Assembly (NCBI GenBank): GCA_029224185.1
Contig: CM055198.1
Span: 22,213,036-22,277,035 of the forward strand
From: Karalla daura
Taxonomy: Eukaryota > Chordata > Actinopteri > Chaetodontiformes > Leiognathidae
Reading direction: 5' to 3'
Length of the DNA stretch: 64,000 bases
Shown here: positions 36,575 to 47,733 of the stretch, one piece after another
Layout: each line of letters starts with the position of its first letter
Numbering within the stretch: the first letter of the stretch is position 1
The notes under the pieces: generated by a model
Told to the model about the DNA's origin: nothing
The model's input: the letters and a program-made list of their open reading frames with translations, nothing else
Database searches by the model: none
Position numbers and translations under genes: made by a program

Positions 36575-37978
36575 GCATGTCTTCTCCTCCCTCCCCTTTC
36601 CTCCGCCAGCATGGGGCCTTCCTCCTCTCCGTCTTCTCCCTCCGCCAGCGGACAGCCTGCTGGAAGCGCTCTCTCGGGACGGACCTGAAAATTTAATGGC
36701 CAGCGTTTTCCAAGGCTCCTCTCGCTGCTCGCTTTAATACGGGGTCAGGGTGCCGTGCAACAAAGTGAAAAGGTTCTCTCTCCTCTTTTTGGGTGGGGAG
36801 GAACCGAGGTTTGATATGCCCCGTATTCCAGGGGATGAATTATAGAGAGGGGTCAGCGAGGGTCCCGGCTCTCAGTGGATGTCAGGCGCCCTCCCTCCCT
36901 CGCCTGGCTGCATACTAAAGCACGGCTCCCAGCACCCTACGCAAATGACCCCCCGCTCCACCACGTGCTACGCAAATGACCCTGAATATGCCACACAGAT
37001 GACTGACCCCGAATCCAAGTCGCACTTAGCTGTAACTGTTCTCTCTCCGCTTGAGCTGCGATCAAGGTGCCCAAGGTTTCAGTCGCAGTTAACTAACCTT
37101 AAAGTCCTTGTTCACCGTGTTCAGAACTTTTATTTATTTCAGAACTTTTATTTTGAAGAGAGAAGAGATGAGTGGAGCGGTTTTTGCCTCTGTTTCTCAT
37201 CAGAACTACATCAGAGCCTTCATATGATTCCATATTGATGGTTAAGATGCAAAATCTCAAAATGTTTGTAAAAACAAAAAAATGAATTGTTTTCTTGCAG
37301 AATTCCATTTGTCACTGGTATCCAGTATGTAATCCACTGTAATCTGAAGCTATTATCTTGCAGACGGACTACGTTTGATCATCCTTTTCTGTTCTCGTCA
37401 CTGAGTTCTTGCTTTTTGACTCTTTTTTTTCCCGCGTTGGAGCTTTTATTTTATTTTGAGCTCTGTATAAAGTTAATGTCTCACTCAGTGGGTTGAGGCG
37501 TGAATAAAGCATTAGCAGTAAAGGTGAAGTGCAGCGTGCGGTAATGCTGGAGCTTGGCTCCGGTGACGTCTGCGGCTGGATCTGGAGGTGTGATTGATGT
37601 GCTGCTTGATAAAAGGTGCTGTGAATAATTCAGGAGAGGATTACATGCATAAATAGCATGAATCAATATGTGTATTGGCAGTTATCTCTGGGCAAACATT
37701 AGGCAGTGTCTCCCCCTTCCAGACGAGTGGGGGAATGTGAACTCACTCCTCTTTGAGAAACTTATGTCATGACTTTTTTTTTCTCCTATTTTTATGACAT
37801 ATATCTCATTGGGTAGTCTTCAGTTCCATGTCTTTGCACCATGTTATCACTTTGTACTAGTTATACTTTACTTAAGTATGGTAGAGAAACACAAATCCAG
37901 ATTATCTCTTAAACAATCAAGTCCCAGCTGGGATCAGTTGTACCATTGTTGGGAGTCCTGGCAGACCGTGTGGGAGCC

Positions 37979-37980
<2 letters not shown>

Positions 37981-38042
<62 letters not shown>
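37981..38042. repeat. (TG)n microsatellite ending in CGCG
   Basis: About 28 TG units then GCGCGCGTG. Confidence 0.94.
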
Positions 38043-38044
<2 letters not shown>

Positions 38045-38639
38045 CTTTATATGTTTTTTCGCATTAAGTGGACCTACAGGGACAGATTAGAACATGTTTG
38101 CATTGATTCTTATTACATGGCTGTGCTTTTATCAGGTTCCTCAGGAGTCAAACACTGCATGCTTACACACACAGTCCCACACTGTTTACCAGTGTGTTTC
38201 TTCCCCTCTGTTTGTCTGTACGTATGTCTGTGGTAATTTGAATACCTGAATACTGAGTGTTTGAATTTATGGGTGTGTTTATGCTTATGGGGAGATTGCA
38301 CCCCAGTAGTCAGCTGCCTGGGGAGCGCAAGACTCTGATTACGATTCGGGACGGAGAACCGTAAATAACGCGCTCGTCTCCCTCTGAGGTGGAGTCGCCG
38401 GGCTGTTGGAAATGTTGTTCTCATCTATAGCTCACGCATATATCCCCGCAGATCTCTAACCGGGCGTTTATGGCCCTCTGTTGATGTACTACTCTAAAGA
38501 TTAGTGCATCAACCACATTGACAGTCATCATGCCTACCTTGGCCCTGGCCCTTAAGAGGAAGCACTCTCTGGTTTCACTTTGCGGTAGTGTTTGCCATGG
38601 TTGTCAGAAACTGCTCCGTCCTCGACTCAAAACGGGAAT

Positions 38640-38830
38640 GAACCTCCTCCCGGTGATGTGACAGTCAGGCTCGTGTTCAAATAATTCCTGCGCTTGATTT
38701 TTCATGATGAATACTAATGTTACCTCCCCCTGTTAAGTTAGCAGGCTGAGTGAATGACTGCTGCAGTAATTAGGTGGGCAATTAAGATTTATGTGGTCTG
38801 AGGTTTGTTGTATTGTTTAGGTTTGTTTTG
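38640..38830. promoter_or_regulatory. candidate conserved noncoding element
   Basis: GTTCAAATAATTCC, CATGATGAATACTAATG, GCAGTAATTAGG (TAATTA at 38767-38772) and CAATTAAGATTTATG (from 38779). Confidence 0.38.
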
Positions 38831-38935
38831 TTTTCCTATTTCAGCAGATTGACTGAATGTGATCAGTGGCGATATGGAGAAAAAGACTCAAGTTAATTGC
38901 TCCCAGTGCTCTGCGTTAGTTTCATCTTTTGTACA

Positions 38936-38940
38936 GACAC

Positions 38941-38995
<55 letters not shown>
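38936..38995. repeat. (CA)n microsatellite
   Basis: About 29 CA units with one G near 38945. Confidence 0.94.
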
Positions 38996-38997
<2 letters not shown>

Positions 38998-39407
38998 GCA
39001 GCTTGAATTGGACTTGCTCTGGGAGAAATGGAGCGATAGTGAGAGAGGTGGCCTACAGCAGCTAATCAGTCCAGATGCAGCGGCTTCTTAGAGAGGAGGA
39101 GAAGAAAAGCCAGCAGCTCGATCGATACGCCCGGCATCAGCCTCATCAGGATCACTGGCTCAATCGGCAGCTGTATCCATCATACACGCAGCCCGGGGCG
39201 GGCTGGGAGAGGAGAGCGGGGTAGAGGAGGAAGAGCAGCCGGGGACACGTCGTGGCTCCTGGGCCGGGACCGGGGTCGGCCCGGGGCCGGGTGGAGCTCA
39301 GGTCACCATCCACTGCAGGCTGAGGCGACACACCTGTTCATGTCCACCACTCTGACCAACATCATGCTTTCACTGTCCATTCCTTTCTTCAGTTCAGACG
39401 TCTTCTG

Positions 39408-39470
39408 GCAATAGGGCTGCAGCAAATAGTTGTTTTTTTTGTAGTTGTTGTCTATTCAGTCTATTGTTTT
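39408..39470 (+). mobile_element. possible left end of hAT-like nonautonomous element
   Basis: GCAATAGGGCTGCAGCAAAT then AGTTGTTTTTTTTG and TTGTTGTCTATTCAG. The TAGGGCTGCA-A start with an inverted TTGCAGC/GTTGC-type end about 550 bp away is typical of a very common vertebrate MITE-like repeat recalled from memory. Diverged. Confidence 0.4.
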
Positions 39471-39827
39471 GTGTGCTTATTTTAAAAGTGTGTATTTGTT
39501 TTACAAAAGGCCAAGAGGAAGTGCTTCAAGCACCTGGCTGTCAGCACCTCATGAATGAACCGATAGTCGTCAGATAGGAGGAAACAAAACAAGGTTGAAT
39601 GATTTAAATAACTAGGTCAGAAAACCAGACACAGACAAAAGTAATACAACATGAACAATTACTGCTAAACACGCTCCACTAACGAGGATGATCTTGTTTG
39701 GAAAGGAGCAGGAACAAGTAGAAGCACATTCAGTCCTACCTCCTCTTCACAGTGATGCAAATAATGATAAATACAATAAATGAATTCAATGATAATTTCT
39801 GTCAAATAATTACATCATTTACTAAAG

Positions 39828-39962
39828 AAAGTTGAAAATATTCAAATTTAAGAAACTGATATCAGATAATTTTTCCTTTATTTCTTGATGATGATTGATG
39901 ACTAAAACAGATGGAAATGATCTCTAGTTTATTTTATTTATTGATTAGTTGTCGTTGCTCTC
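39828..39962 (+). mobile_element. right part of hAT-like nonautonomous element
   Basis: GAAAATATTCAAATTTAAG, AAACTGATATCAGATAATTT, TTTATTTCTTGATGATGATT, GATGACTAAAAC and a TTGATTAGTTGTCGTTGCTC end. The order of these words follows the 3' half of the same repeat family that starts TAGGGCTGCAAC, so 39408-39962 may be one old copy with a replaced or diverged middle. Confidence 0.55.
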
Positions 39963-40859
39963 ATTCCTTGCTCAGAGTGAAATAACATCTATGATGTAGT
40001 CTGTGTTTCCCCCGCACAAATTATGGAATTGAGCAGTACTTGCATGTTCCAGCACTATATCTTACCTACATGTGCTCTAGCAGAGGATCCACTGCACACA
40101 GCTGAATGAGTACATGTGGCGCTCTGTTAAACCTGCAGCCAGACGAGGCTTCCTCCCGCCCAGCGCTCTCCGTCCGTCCGTCTGACGATGCTGTGAGCTC
40201 TGGTCAGAGCTGCGTCTGTCAGCACGTGCAGCCCGGGCTGAGGGTCACAGCCGTGCAGGCCTGCAGACCCGGCCTCCGTGGTAGCACCATCGCTATCACC
40301 ATCGCCATCACAAATACTTGTTGAGTAATGTGACAGTGAGGCTGATGAGCTAAAACACACAATTTATTCTCTTTGTAGTGTCCTCAAACGGGGACTAAGC
40401 CGCACTCGACAGAGTGTTTGTTTCATCTGAGAAGGTAGCGCCGAGGCATGGCTTCCTTCAGGGACGGCTGGTGTCTTCCCGGTGTCCCTGAGCGGGTTCA
40501 ACAGTTTACTGAGTTCACTAGTCTGCTCGGCCCACTGACAGACGCGCCGCAGCAGCTGAACCCGACCAAGCAGCTTTTTGTCCTGAGCAAAAGAAAAAAA
40601 AAAGACACAAGTTGAGGAAAGTTCAGAGATCAGGATGATTTCTCCTTCCGTCTCCTCTGTCTCTCCTCTGCTTCTGCCCGTGTCGTCAGACAGTAATTGT
40701 CTCATTAGACGGTTTCTCTTCATCCCCGGCTGTATCTCTTTCTTTGTATATCCCCCCTCTCTAATATGATTGTATAGGATAAAGAGGTGAAACCAGCTCA
40801 GAGAGAGGCAGAGAGATGCTGGACAGATAAAGGCACGGGGGGAAAGAGGGGGGTGGGGG

Positions 40860-41075
40860 TGTTGATAATCTGCAAACAGATTTCCATGCTTATTACACTA
40901 ATGATTTCATGATATTTGATGTGGCGGCGGGGGCTGGGAGGATGTGGAAGCGCGGGTGGCGAGGGGGGGTGGGGTGGTCTCTTTCTCTCATCTCCACGTC
41001 GCTGCTAAATGATGGAGTAATTTGAGTGACCTCTGACTTGGGGCAGGCCCAGACGTAATTGCATGTCATTCTGGC
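40860..41075. promoter_or_regulatory. candidate conserved noncoding element
   Basis: TTGATAATCTGCAAAC, GCTTATTACACTAATG, ATTTCATGATATTTG, GAGTAATTTGAG and GACGTAATTGCATGTC; a G-rich run lies between. Confidence 0.33.
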
Positions 41076-41269
41076 ATGGAAAGAGGGGAAGAGGAGATGG
41101 AGGAGGAGAAGGAAGAGGAGGGGGGGGTCCACAAAATACAAAGTGCCCCCCCCTTCTTCCCATCGTCTCTGCCACACCATCTCTGTCTCTTCTCCATCTT
41201 GTTGTCTGTGTCGCTGCGTCCTGCTCTTTGAGTGTTTCCAAAAAAAGGCAACAGCCCCCCCCCAAACAA

Positions 41270-41580
41270 AAGAAAGATTGCATTAATTTCCAAATGATGA
41301 TATTACATTAAGTGCAGAGATCTCATATATCAAAACGTGAGAACTACTCCCTTACTGTATGTGCTTCATCTTAATGGTATCGCTGGATGTCAAGGGCATG
41401 GAGGAAATTAAATCGGAAAGTGCAGATAGACCAAAGAAGATATTATCTCTGGATGATTGCAGTTTTGATAGGTATTCCAGTGAATTTCATTTTCTCCGGA
41501 TGGGGAGAAGATGAGTTAGCCTGCACATTTGCTCATTTTTCTTCTACATGATTTATGTGAGTTGAGTGTAAAACTCTCTC
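41270..41580. promoter_or_regulatory. candidate conserved noncoding element
   Basis: TTGCATTAATTTCC, GATATTACATTAAGTGC, CATCTTAATGG, GAAATTAAATCGG and TGAATTTCATT over 300 unique bases. Confidence 0.38.
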
Positions 41581-41670
41581 CACCCCCCCACCCACATACA
41601 CACACACCTCCCCCTTTATCAGAAGCACATACATGCATGCGCACCCACGCACAAACACACACACAGGTTG
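41577..41670. repeat. C-rich and imperfect (CA)n tract
   Basis: CACCCCCCCACCCACATACACACAC, then broken CA units to about 41665. Confidence 0.75.
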
Positions 41671-41808
41671 GTAAATTACTGCCTTTGAGTCGTATCTCCG
41701 GCAGAGCAGTTACTGCGAGTGTATGTATATGCCCCATTTGTATGGTTGTATACGGGTGAACTGCCATGTGTACGTTTTTTGTGTGTTTGTGTGCATGTGC
41801 ATGTTTTG

Positions 41809-41840
<32 letters not shown>
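41809..41840. repeat. (TG)n microsatellite
   Basis: About 15 TG units. Confidence 0.9.
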
Positions 41841-41843
<3 letters not shown>

Positions 41844-41844
41844 G

Positions 41845-42260
41845 CTGCGATAGCAGCAGAGCCATCAGCGGGAATGATTCCAGGGAGACGGGGGAGTGTC
41901 ATTACTCAGACTTGTTTACATTCTAAATACGTAATGAAATCTTGTTGGTAATAATGACGGGAATAAAAGTTTGGGAAATTGTAAAAGTGGTGAAGTTTGA
42001 GAAATGAGCCCCGGCCTGTGAAATAGCATTTGGGGGCAGGAAACGACATTATTATGCAGTGCTCCTGCCTGCCTGAGACATGAAGATGAACTGCTAGCGG
42101 GCCATAAAATGCTGTTAGCCCTAGCCTGAAGTATGGCACATTGTAAAAGAGCCCTGATCCCATATTGCCATTATATATAAAAGTATAGCCATACACAACA
42201 TTATTTTTCATATAAGATGAGCTGAGATGCTGAGGCCCAAGCCCCCCAAATACATACACT
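41845..42260. promoter_or_regulatory. candidate conserved noncoding element (strong)
   Basis: About 400 repeat-free bases with GTCATTACTC, TACGTAATGAAATC, GGTAATAATGACGG, GAATAAAAG, ACATTATTATGCAG, a HOX13/CDX-like CCATAAAA (42102-42109) and GTTAGCCCTAG. Bounded left by (TG)n. Site density and even composition suggest purifying selection, but this was not measured. Confidence 0.45.
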
Positions 42261-42269
42261 GATAGGCAG

Positions 42270-42570
42270 ATTTTTTTCCCCCCTCCTTATAAAATATATA
42301 AATAAACATATTGCCATGGAACCCATCTCTGCCCTGATCTTATAGACCTCGATATTAAAAACAGAAATATTGCATCTTCTAGGGGCTCTGTTTTCCCCTG
42401 TCCTCTTTTGGGTATGGGATATATCTGAGTGTTTGTTTGGATATGGGGATGGGGGGGGTGAGGAAGAGGAGGGGATGAGGAGGAAGCCTGAGCTGTATGC
42501 AACAAATGAAAGAAAATGGAAACAGATGAAGACTTTAAAAATATAATGAGATGAATTTTGGGCATATCAA
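42270..42570. promoter_or_regulatory. weak candidate conserved noncoding element
   Basis: TATAAAATATATAAATAAAC, CCATGGAACCC, GATATTAAAAAC, then a G-rich run and AAAATATAATGAG. AT-rich; could be plain intron. Confidence 0.22.
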
Positions 42571-44777
42571 CTGCGGGATAAGTTAGTTGAGCTGTGTGAG
42601 AGCGTGTGTGTGTTATAATGGTTTACTGACAGATAATAATGGTCACAGATCCACAATTAAGATGAATGGTGCTGCGTGTGTGGCTGTCACTGATGTCCCG
42701 GCTTGTGCCTGCGTTTTGAAGCTGTCGGCTGTATTTACTCAAACCAACATTTCATGCAAAAGTTCATATTCTTAATATTTTCAGCAGGATCCGCAATCCT
42801 GCATATTTATATGTAAACAGGGTTTTTTTGTAATGTGTATTAGCCGTTCACTGTGCATCATGTTGACCTTGAGTGTGAACTTGTGTTTAACTTTCACAGC
42901 AGGGCTGATTTTATTCCCTTTACAGGTGATAAAACTAAACACATTTGATAGATTGAGAGAACATATATACAGTACAATCTAAGTTCTCCATACATCTTAG
43001 GACCTGTGTGCAGTTTCCTTCCTTCAGCCTCCTGAAAAACAAAAAAATAATCCTTAATTTAATATATAATATTCCAATATTGCAATGGCAGAACATCTAT
43101 CTATTGACTGGATGAACCTGGAGAAGGGTTACTGAGGCACACTTGTTGATATTGTTGATATTGTGCAGTTTTTCAGCCTTTTTGGACGTCTCTGCACCAG
43201 TGTGGGGTGTGATTCCTCCCCTCGGGTCCTCCTCTGGGTTTCTGCTGAGTCCTGAGTTCCCTCTGCTACGCTGTGATGGATCAGAGCAGATCATCCAGAG
43301 AGACCACAGTCTGCCACACAGTGCCCGTCTGACCTGCTCTGCCTCTTCACGCCTGCTCATTCATCTCCTGACTTTGCTTTGTCTAGCGGGCCTCAGGCCC
43401 AGCAATAGTAATAGCAGATAATAGATAGATAATAATAGTCCCTTGAGCCAAAATATCACAACAAATAGATGAAATTTCCTGCACGCAGCGGCTCGTTATA
43501 CACAGCGTTGCATTGTTTCCACCAAGCAGAGTGAGGCGTGTTTATCTTCCTAATGGGGAGTGTTTATTTGGGACTAATGGGACAGACGCTGGCCACTGAC
43601 TGTGCCTCAGCGTGTCTGTCACCACGGCCCGGGAGCGCCGGCGAGCTGGAGGCCTACCCTGGTCCCACTTCCTGTCGCGTTGAGGGCGAGAGCTGGCCTG
43701 AGGCAGGTGGGTGTGGGTGTCAGTGGCCCGAAAATAGACGATTGTTGCATCTCCAAAAGGAGGATGTTTGCAGAGAAAGTCTGCATTCACTCTCCAGCAG
43801 ATGGTGAAATGCATTGTGGGCATTGTGCGGCTCCAGGTGCTCTTCCACTGAGGGGGGCTTCTGTGTTTCGTCACAACACATCTGATGGGTGTTTAACATC
43901 ACTGCTCAGTGAATGTGAAAATATGTAGTCACTGACCCCTGAAGCCAAACGTTTATCAGCACAAAACCAAGTGTATCAAATTCACATGATTTAATGTGTT
44001 TTTGTTGATGTTTTTATGTATAGCAAGCAAAGAAAGCCTTTACTCACTGAGTAGAAATAGGTTTGTCAGACGATGTTGTCAGACACTGATCTGGCAGAAC
44101 TGAAAGTCCAAACAAACAATAACAAAAGATTAAAGAAACAAACACAGACATACTCCTTCTCCACTGACTTCCCATGCCATTATGCCGCTGGAGACATCAG
44201 TTATTATGGACATTAAAATGTGGATTTCTCCCTGTTTTGTCCTTTTTTCGATCCTAACAGTATTTATTTAGCTTCTCAATAATCCTGCCCCAACACTATG
44301 ACAGATTTCCAAACTAAACACTAGACTTTTCTGTTTACAAAATAAGATGCAGAGTTCATTGTTCCACGTGGGAACGGCTATATCAAAATGTTCCCTGCAG
44401 TGTATCTTATTTTTCTATGATGAGATGCATGCCCTGACAGTCATGTCCAACTGTCCTTCTATCAGGACGAGATGCTGAACTGTCTCAGAGCAAACACAAT
44501 AATGATTTTTATCTTCTATCCAGTCACAGGGTCCCAGCGTTGGTCAGGTGTGCGGTAGCAAAGACAGAGCGTCTTGTTTTTGTCATTTCCGTCACTTCTC
44601 GCCCTAACAGCCGAGCGCAGCAGATTCTGCCTCTTCTGCCTCTTCTCTCTGTGACTGTCGGGAGCGCTCGGATCGCAGGTGCTGCCTTCAGGACGGCCGC
44701 GGCTCCATCTACACCTGCTTCTGTTGCCAGTTCAACAGCACTACAGTATTTACTGCAAATACAGCTAATTTCAGATT

Positions 44778-44918
<141 letters not shown>

Positions 44919-45101
44919 TGACTGTGCTGCAGTTAAACCTTGCAGCTTTCAACAGCTCCTCTCTCAAAGCCTTTGGTCCTGTGCACGTCTGTGTTTCTCT
45001 ACTTTCTAAAAATTCCTCCTCACCTTCCTCTCTCTCTCTGTCTGTTGTACTTTGTGAGCTCTGAAGAAAACAAAAGCAACTGTCTGTCTTGCTTTTGGTC
45101 G

Positions 45102-45123
45102 CCCCCCCCACCCCCCCCCCCCC
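45102..45123. repeat. poly-C run
   Basis: CCCCCCCC, A, then 13 C. Confidence 0.85.
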
Positions 45124-45212
45124 TCGCCTGTTTCCCCTTTACTCACAGTGTGATTATCTAAAGCCCCTTTAAGGAAAGCGCTGCTAATTTCCAACACACA
45201 CTCCCTCTGGAT

Positions 45213-45274
<62 letters not shown>
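45213..45274. repeat. (CA)n microsatellite
   Basis: About 31 perfect CA units, 300 bp from the (TG)n at 44782 and complementary to it. Confidence 0.95.
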
Positions 45275-45276
<2 letters not shown>

Positions 45277-45309
45277 CGAGCCCTTTTCTGGCTTTCTCAT
45301 GTTTGTTTG

Positions 45310-45600
45310 TGTGCGTCGGGGAGCCACAGTTTTAATTGAGGGGCGCAGCCACTTCAGATGCAGCGGGGGCCTCTCTCCCAGTGGGGGGAACACCGATCTG
45401 CCTCTGGGGAGCACAATTAACGCCTTTTTATTGTTCGCTAATGAATTACACACAGAGGAAGCAGGCACGCACGTGTGAATTAGAGAGAAAAATAGTTTGT
45501 CAGGAGGCAGAAAACATGTCGTACTGTCACATGTTTGCTGAGCTGACTTCTGAGCACCGTTCACTTGTGATGATAATTTGGTATAAATGAGCTCTGACAG
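45310..45600. promoter_or_regulatory. candidate conserved noncoding element
   Basis: GTTTTAATTGAGG, GCACAATTAACGCC, TTTTTATTG, CGCTAATGAATTACAC (near 45436), GTGAATTAGAG and GATAATTTGG. Confidence 0.38.
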
Positions 45601-46639
45601 GACTGGATTCAGGGCCGTTCTGCCTCCATTTAAAGGGCCATTGAGATGGAAGGGGTTGAAGTGCACCTCTCATTCTTGTCGTTTCACAGGTGATAGGCAG
45701 CAGTAGGTGTGACGGCTCAGAGAAGCTCCAGAGCTGGAGCAGTGAAGGACGAGGCCGCAGAGAGGCTTCCAGTGTTACGTTACTCACAGCTGGAAAGAAT
45801 GCGTGTGTGTGTGTGTGCTTTGAGGATACATGGACTAACACATGCCTTCAGGCCAATGCAAACAAATGCAAATGTAATTAGCGAGGGGGCGTCGTAATAA
45901 ACTGTAACTAAGATGATTGCGCGGCGTGCAGTGATCAGGGTAGTTAAGCTGTGGTGTGTTCAGGCCTTCAATGACGGGTTCGCACCAAGACTGATGTCTG
46001 TGTCCTGTCTAATTGCTCGGCAGGCTAAGCCCCGGCACTGTTTAACTTGGTTTGAATCTTGCCCAGGACTTTGATTTTGCGGCATGTAATCCTTCCTTTT
46101 TTTTCTTTTTTTTTCTTGCTGTGAAGCCGCTCCTGTGATGACGGAGATGCCAAAAAAAAGCGGAGGAAAAAAGGGCTGAATTGTGCCCCTATCACAACTA
46201 CATGAGGGAGAATGAACAGTGTGTGTGCGCACACACACGTGTGCGTGTGTGTGGGTGAAACCCTCAAGTGTTCTTCATCTTCTCCAGTATAATAGTGATT
46301 AGTAATTTCAGCTGTCGAGCGGTGCCAGTCAGCGTGAGCGTCATCCACCTTGTCACCTGCTACAGGGGATACGCACGCACGCACACACACACACGCACAC
46401 ACATCCATGTAGCATTAAGTGCGCGTCAGTGTGTCTGCAGCGCCTTGATGTGCGCTCCATCTAGAATACAGCGCCCTGACATCGCTACATTAAAGGGGGT
46501 CATTATATTTCCCCGGCTGCCACCGAAAAGTGACGTTTTTACAAAGTGACAAGTTTACAGTTTGATAAATCAGATTTTTTTTGCTCTGGGTGGGGTTGGA
46601 GAGCCACCTCAGAAGGAATGGTGGGAGGAAGAGCCATGC

Positions 46640-46666
46640 AGGAGGAGGAGGAGGAGGAGGGGGAGG
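46640..46666. repeat. (GGA)n trinucleotide repeat
   Basis: About eight GGA units. Confidence 0.85.
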
Positions 46667-46689
46667 AAGTGCTGCCTGTCAGCCACGGC

Positions 46690-47040
46690 GTGGCCCTGTC
46701 GTCTAAATGATGCTCCCAGGCAGCGGATTCAGATCCCATCCCCATTAGCATTTAATTTCTCTCTAATCCTACACAGTCTCCACCGCTGCATGGTAACGAG
46801 GGCCGCCGCGCCCAGGCGGGAGCCTCAGAGAGCAATCTGCCAGCGCTCGCCCGCTTCCAGCCCGCCGCCCCGGCCTCGCCATCATTCTTCCTTGACAATT
46901 AAGACCCTCAAATCTAATAGCAGCGATATTGGAATTACAGCGCGGCCCTTTTGAGGGCATGTCAGGAAAAAAGGGGCTGCCCCTCCCAATACAGCTGTCA
47001 AAGCACGAGGCCCTCCTCCCCTTCATGCCTGCTAAGCATT
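46690..47040. promoter_or_regulatory. candidate conserved noncoding element
   Basis: GTCTAAATGATGC, CCCATTAGCATTTAATTTC and CTCTAATCC on the left; TTGACAATTAAGACC (CAATTAAG from 46896), CAAATCTAATAGC and GGAATTACAGCGC on the right; a GC-rich block (46799-46880) in the middle. Confidence 0.38.
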
Positions 47041-47046
47041 TATGCT

Positions 47047-47048
<2 letters not shown>

Positions 47049-47080
<32 letters not shown>
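47049..47080. repeat. (CA)n microsatellite
   Basis: About 15 CA units. Confidence 0.9.
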
Positions 47081-47082
<2 letters not shown>

Positions 47083-47681
47083 GCAGACGATTGGAAGGGG
47101 AATATGTTGAGTCTTTGGCTGTGATCTGTGTAAAATGTGCTCTCTGTGCCCTCTTATCCAACTCTCCGAAGACTTGTTACAGCAGCTTTTGTTTTCTCTC
47201 TTCCTCTCTCTCTCTTTGTCTCTAAATTTCTCTTCATCTCACCCTCATTGATTCTCCCTGGTGTGTCAGGGATGTTGTTGCTTTCTGTTTTTCACCAGCG
47301 CGGGCTCTTACAGCCGACTAGACTGGTAGATTGGCGAAGTCGTCCCCCGGTGCTCGGCGAGGACAGTCCCACTCTAATAGCTACAGTTACAGATTATCAC
47401 GGGTAAAATATATTTCAGCCTAAGGGATGGAGCAGCTTTACCACTGCATTACATGCAGTAGATAAAGATCATCTTGAACTGTGATCTCTCAGGCAGCGGG
47501 GCGGCGTAGTAAACAGGCAGATCATCCTTTAAGACGATGCTCTGGGCAGGCTTTGCCCCCGAGCCACACTCTGAGCTGCCTCCAGCTCAGAGCGTTACTC
47601 TGCTCTTAAAAATGAAAGTGTTTGTTTCAGAAGGAAAAATACAAACATGTTAATATACCTTGTTTTCTTCTTCCTCTGCAG

Positions 47682-47733
47682 ACTCTATCGGAGCAGGCAA
47701 AAGTGCGAATGCATCTGGTCCTCCAGGCTGCAG
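47682..47733 (+). CDS. rsrc1: rsrc1 exon (52 nt), start of coiled-coil half
   Basis: A 52-nt exon with a strong pyrimidine-tract acceptor ending CTGCAG at 47681 and donor GTGAGG at 47734. It follows the previous exon in phase 0 and reads TLSEQAKVRMHLVLQAA, leaving one G to start the next codon (phase 1; a GCN Ala-type codon is expected from the family). In RSRC1 the LEHL segment is followed directly by an EQAK-x-R-x-x-LVL-x-AA stretch that opens the C-terminal coiled-coil region, so exon order and content both match. The rest of the coiled coil and the conserved C-terminus are not found in the remaining 16 kb and must lie to the right. An in-frame alternative acceptor 51 nt upstream exists but would insert residues not expected in the family. 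Confidence 0.9.

Noticed and set aside
42165..42190. TATATATAAAAG, like a TATA box
   Set aside because: AT-rich intron sequence with no first exon or CpG-rich promoter next to it.
46080..46185. T-rich tract plus AG followed by a lysine-rich frame (MPKKSGGKKG)
   Set aside because: Looks like acceptor plus basic exon, but the frame stops after about 17 codons and does not match rsrc1.
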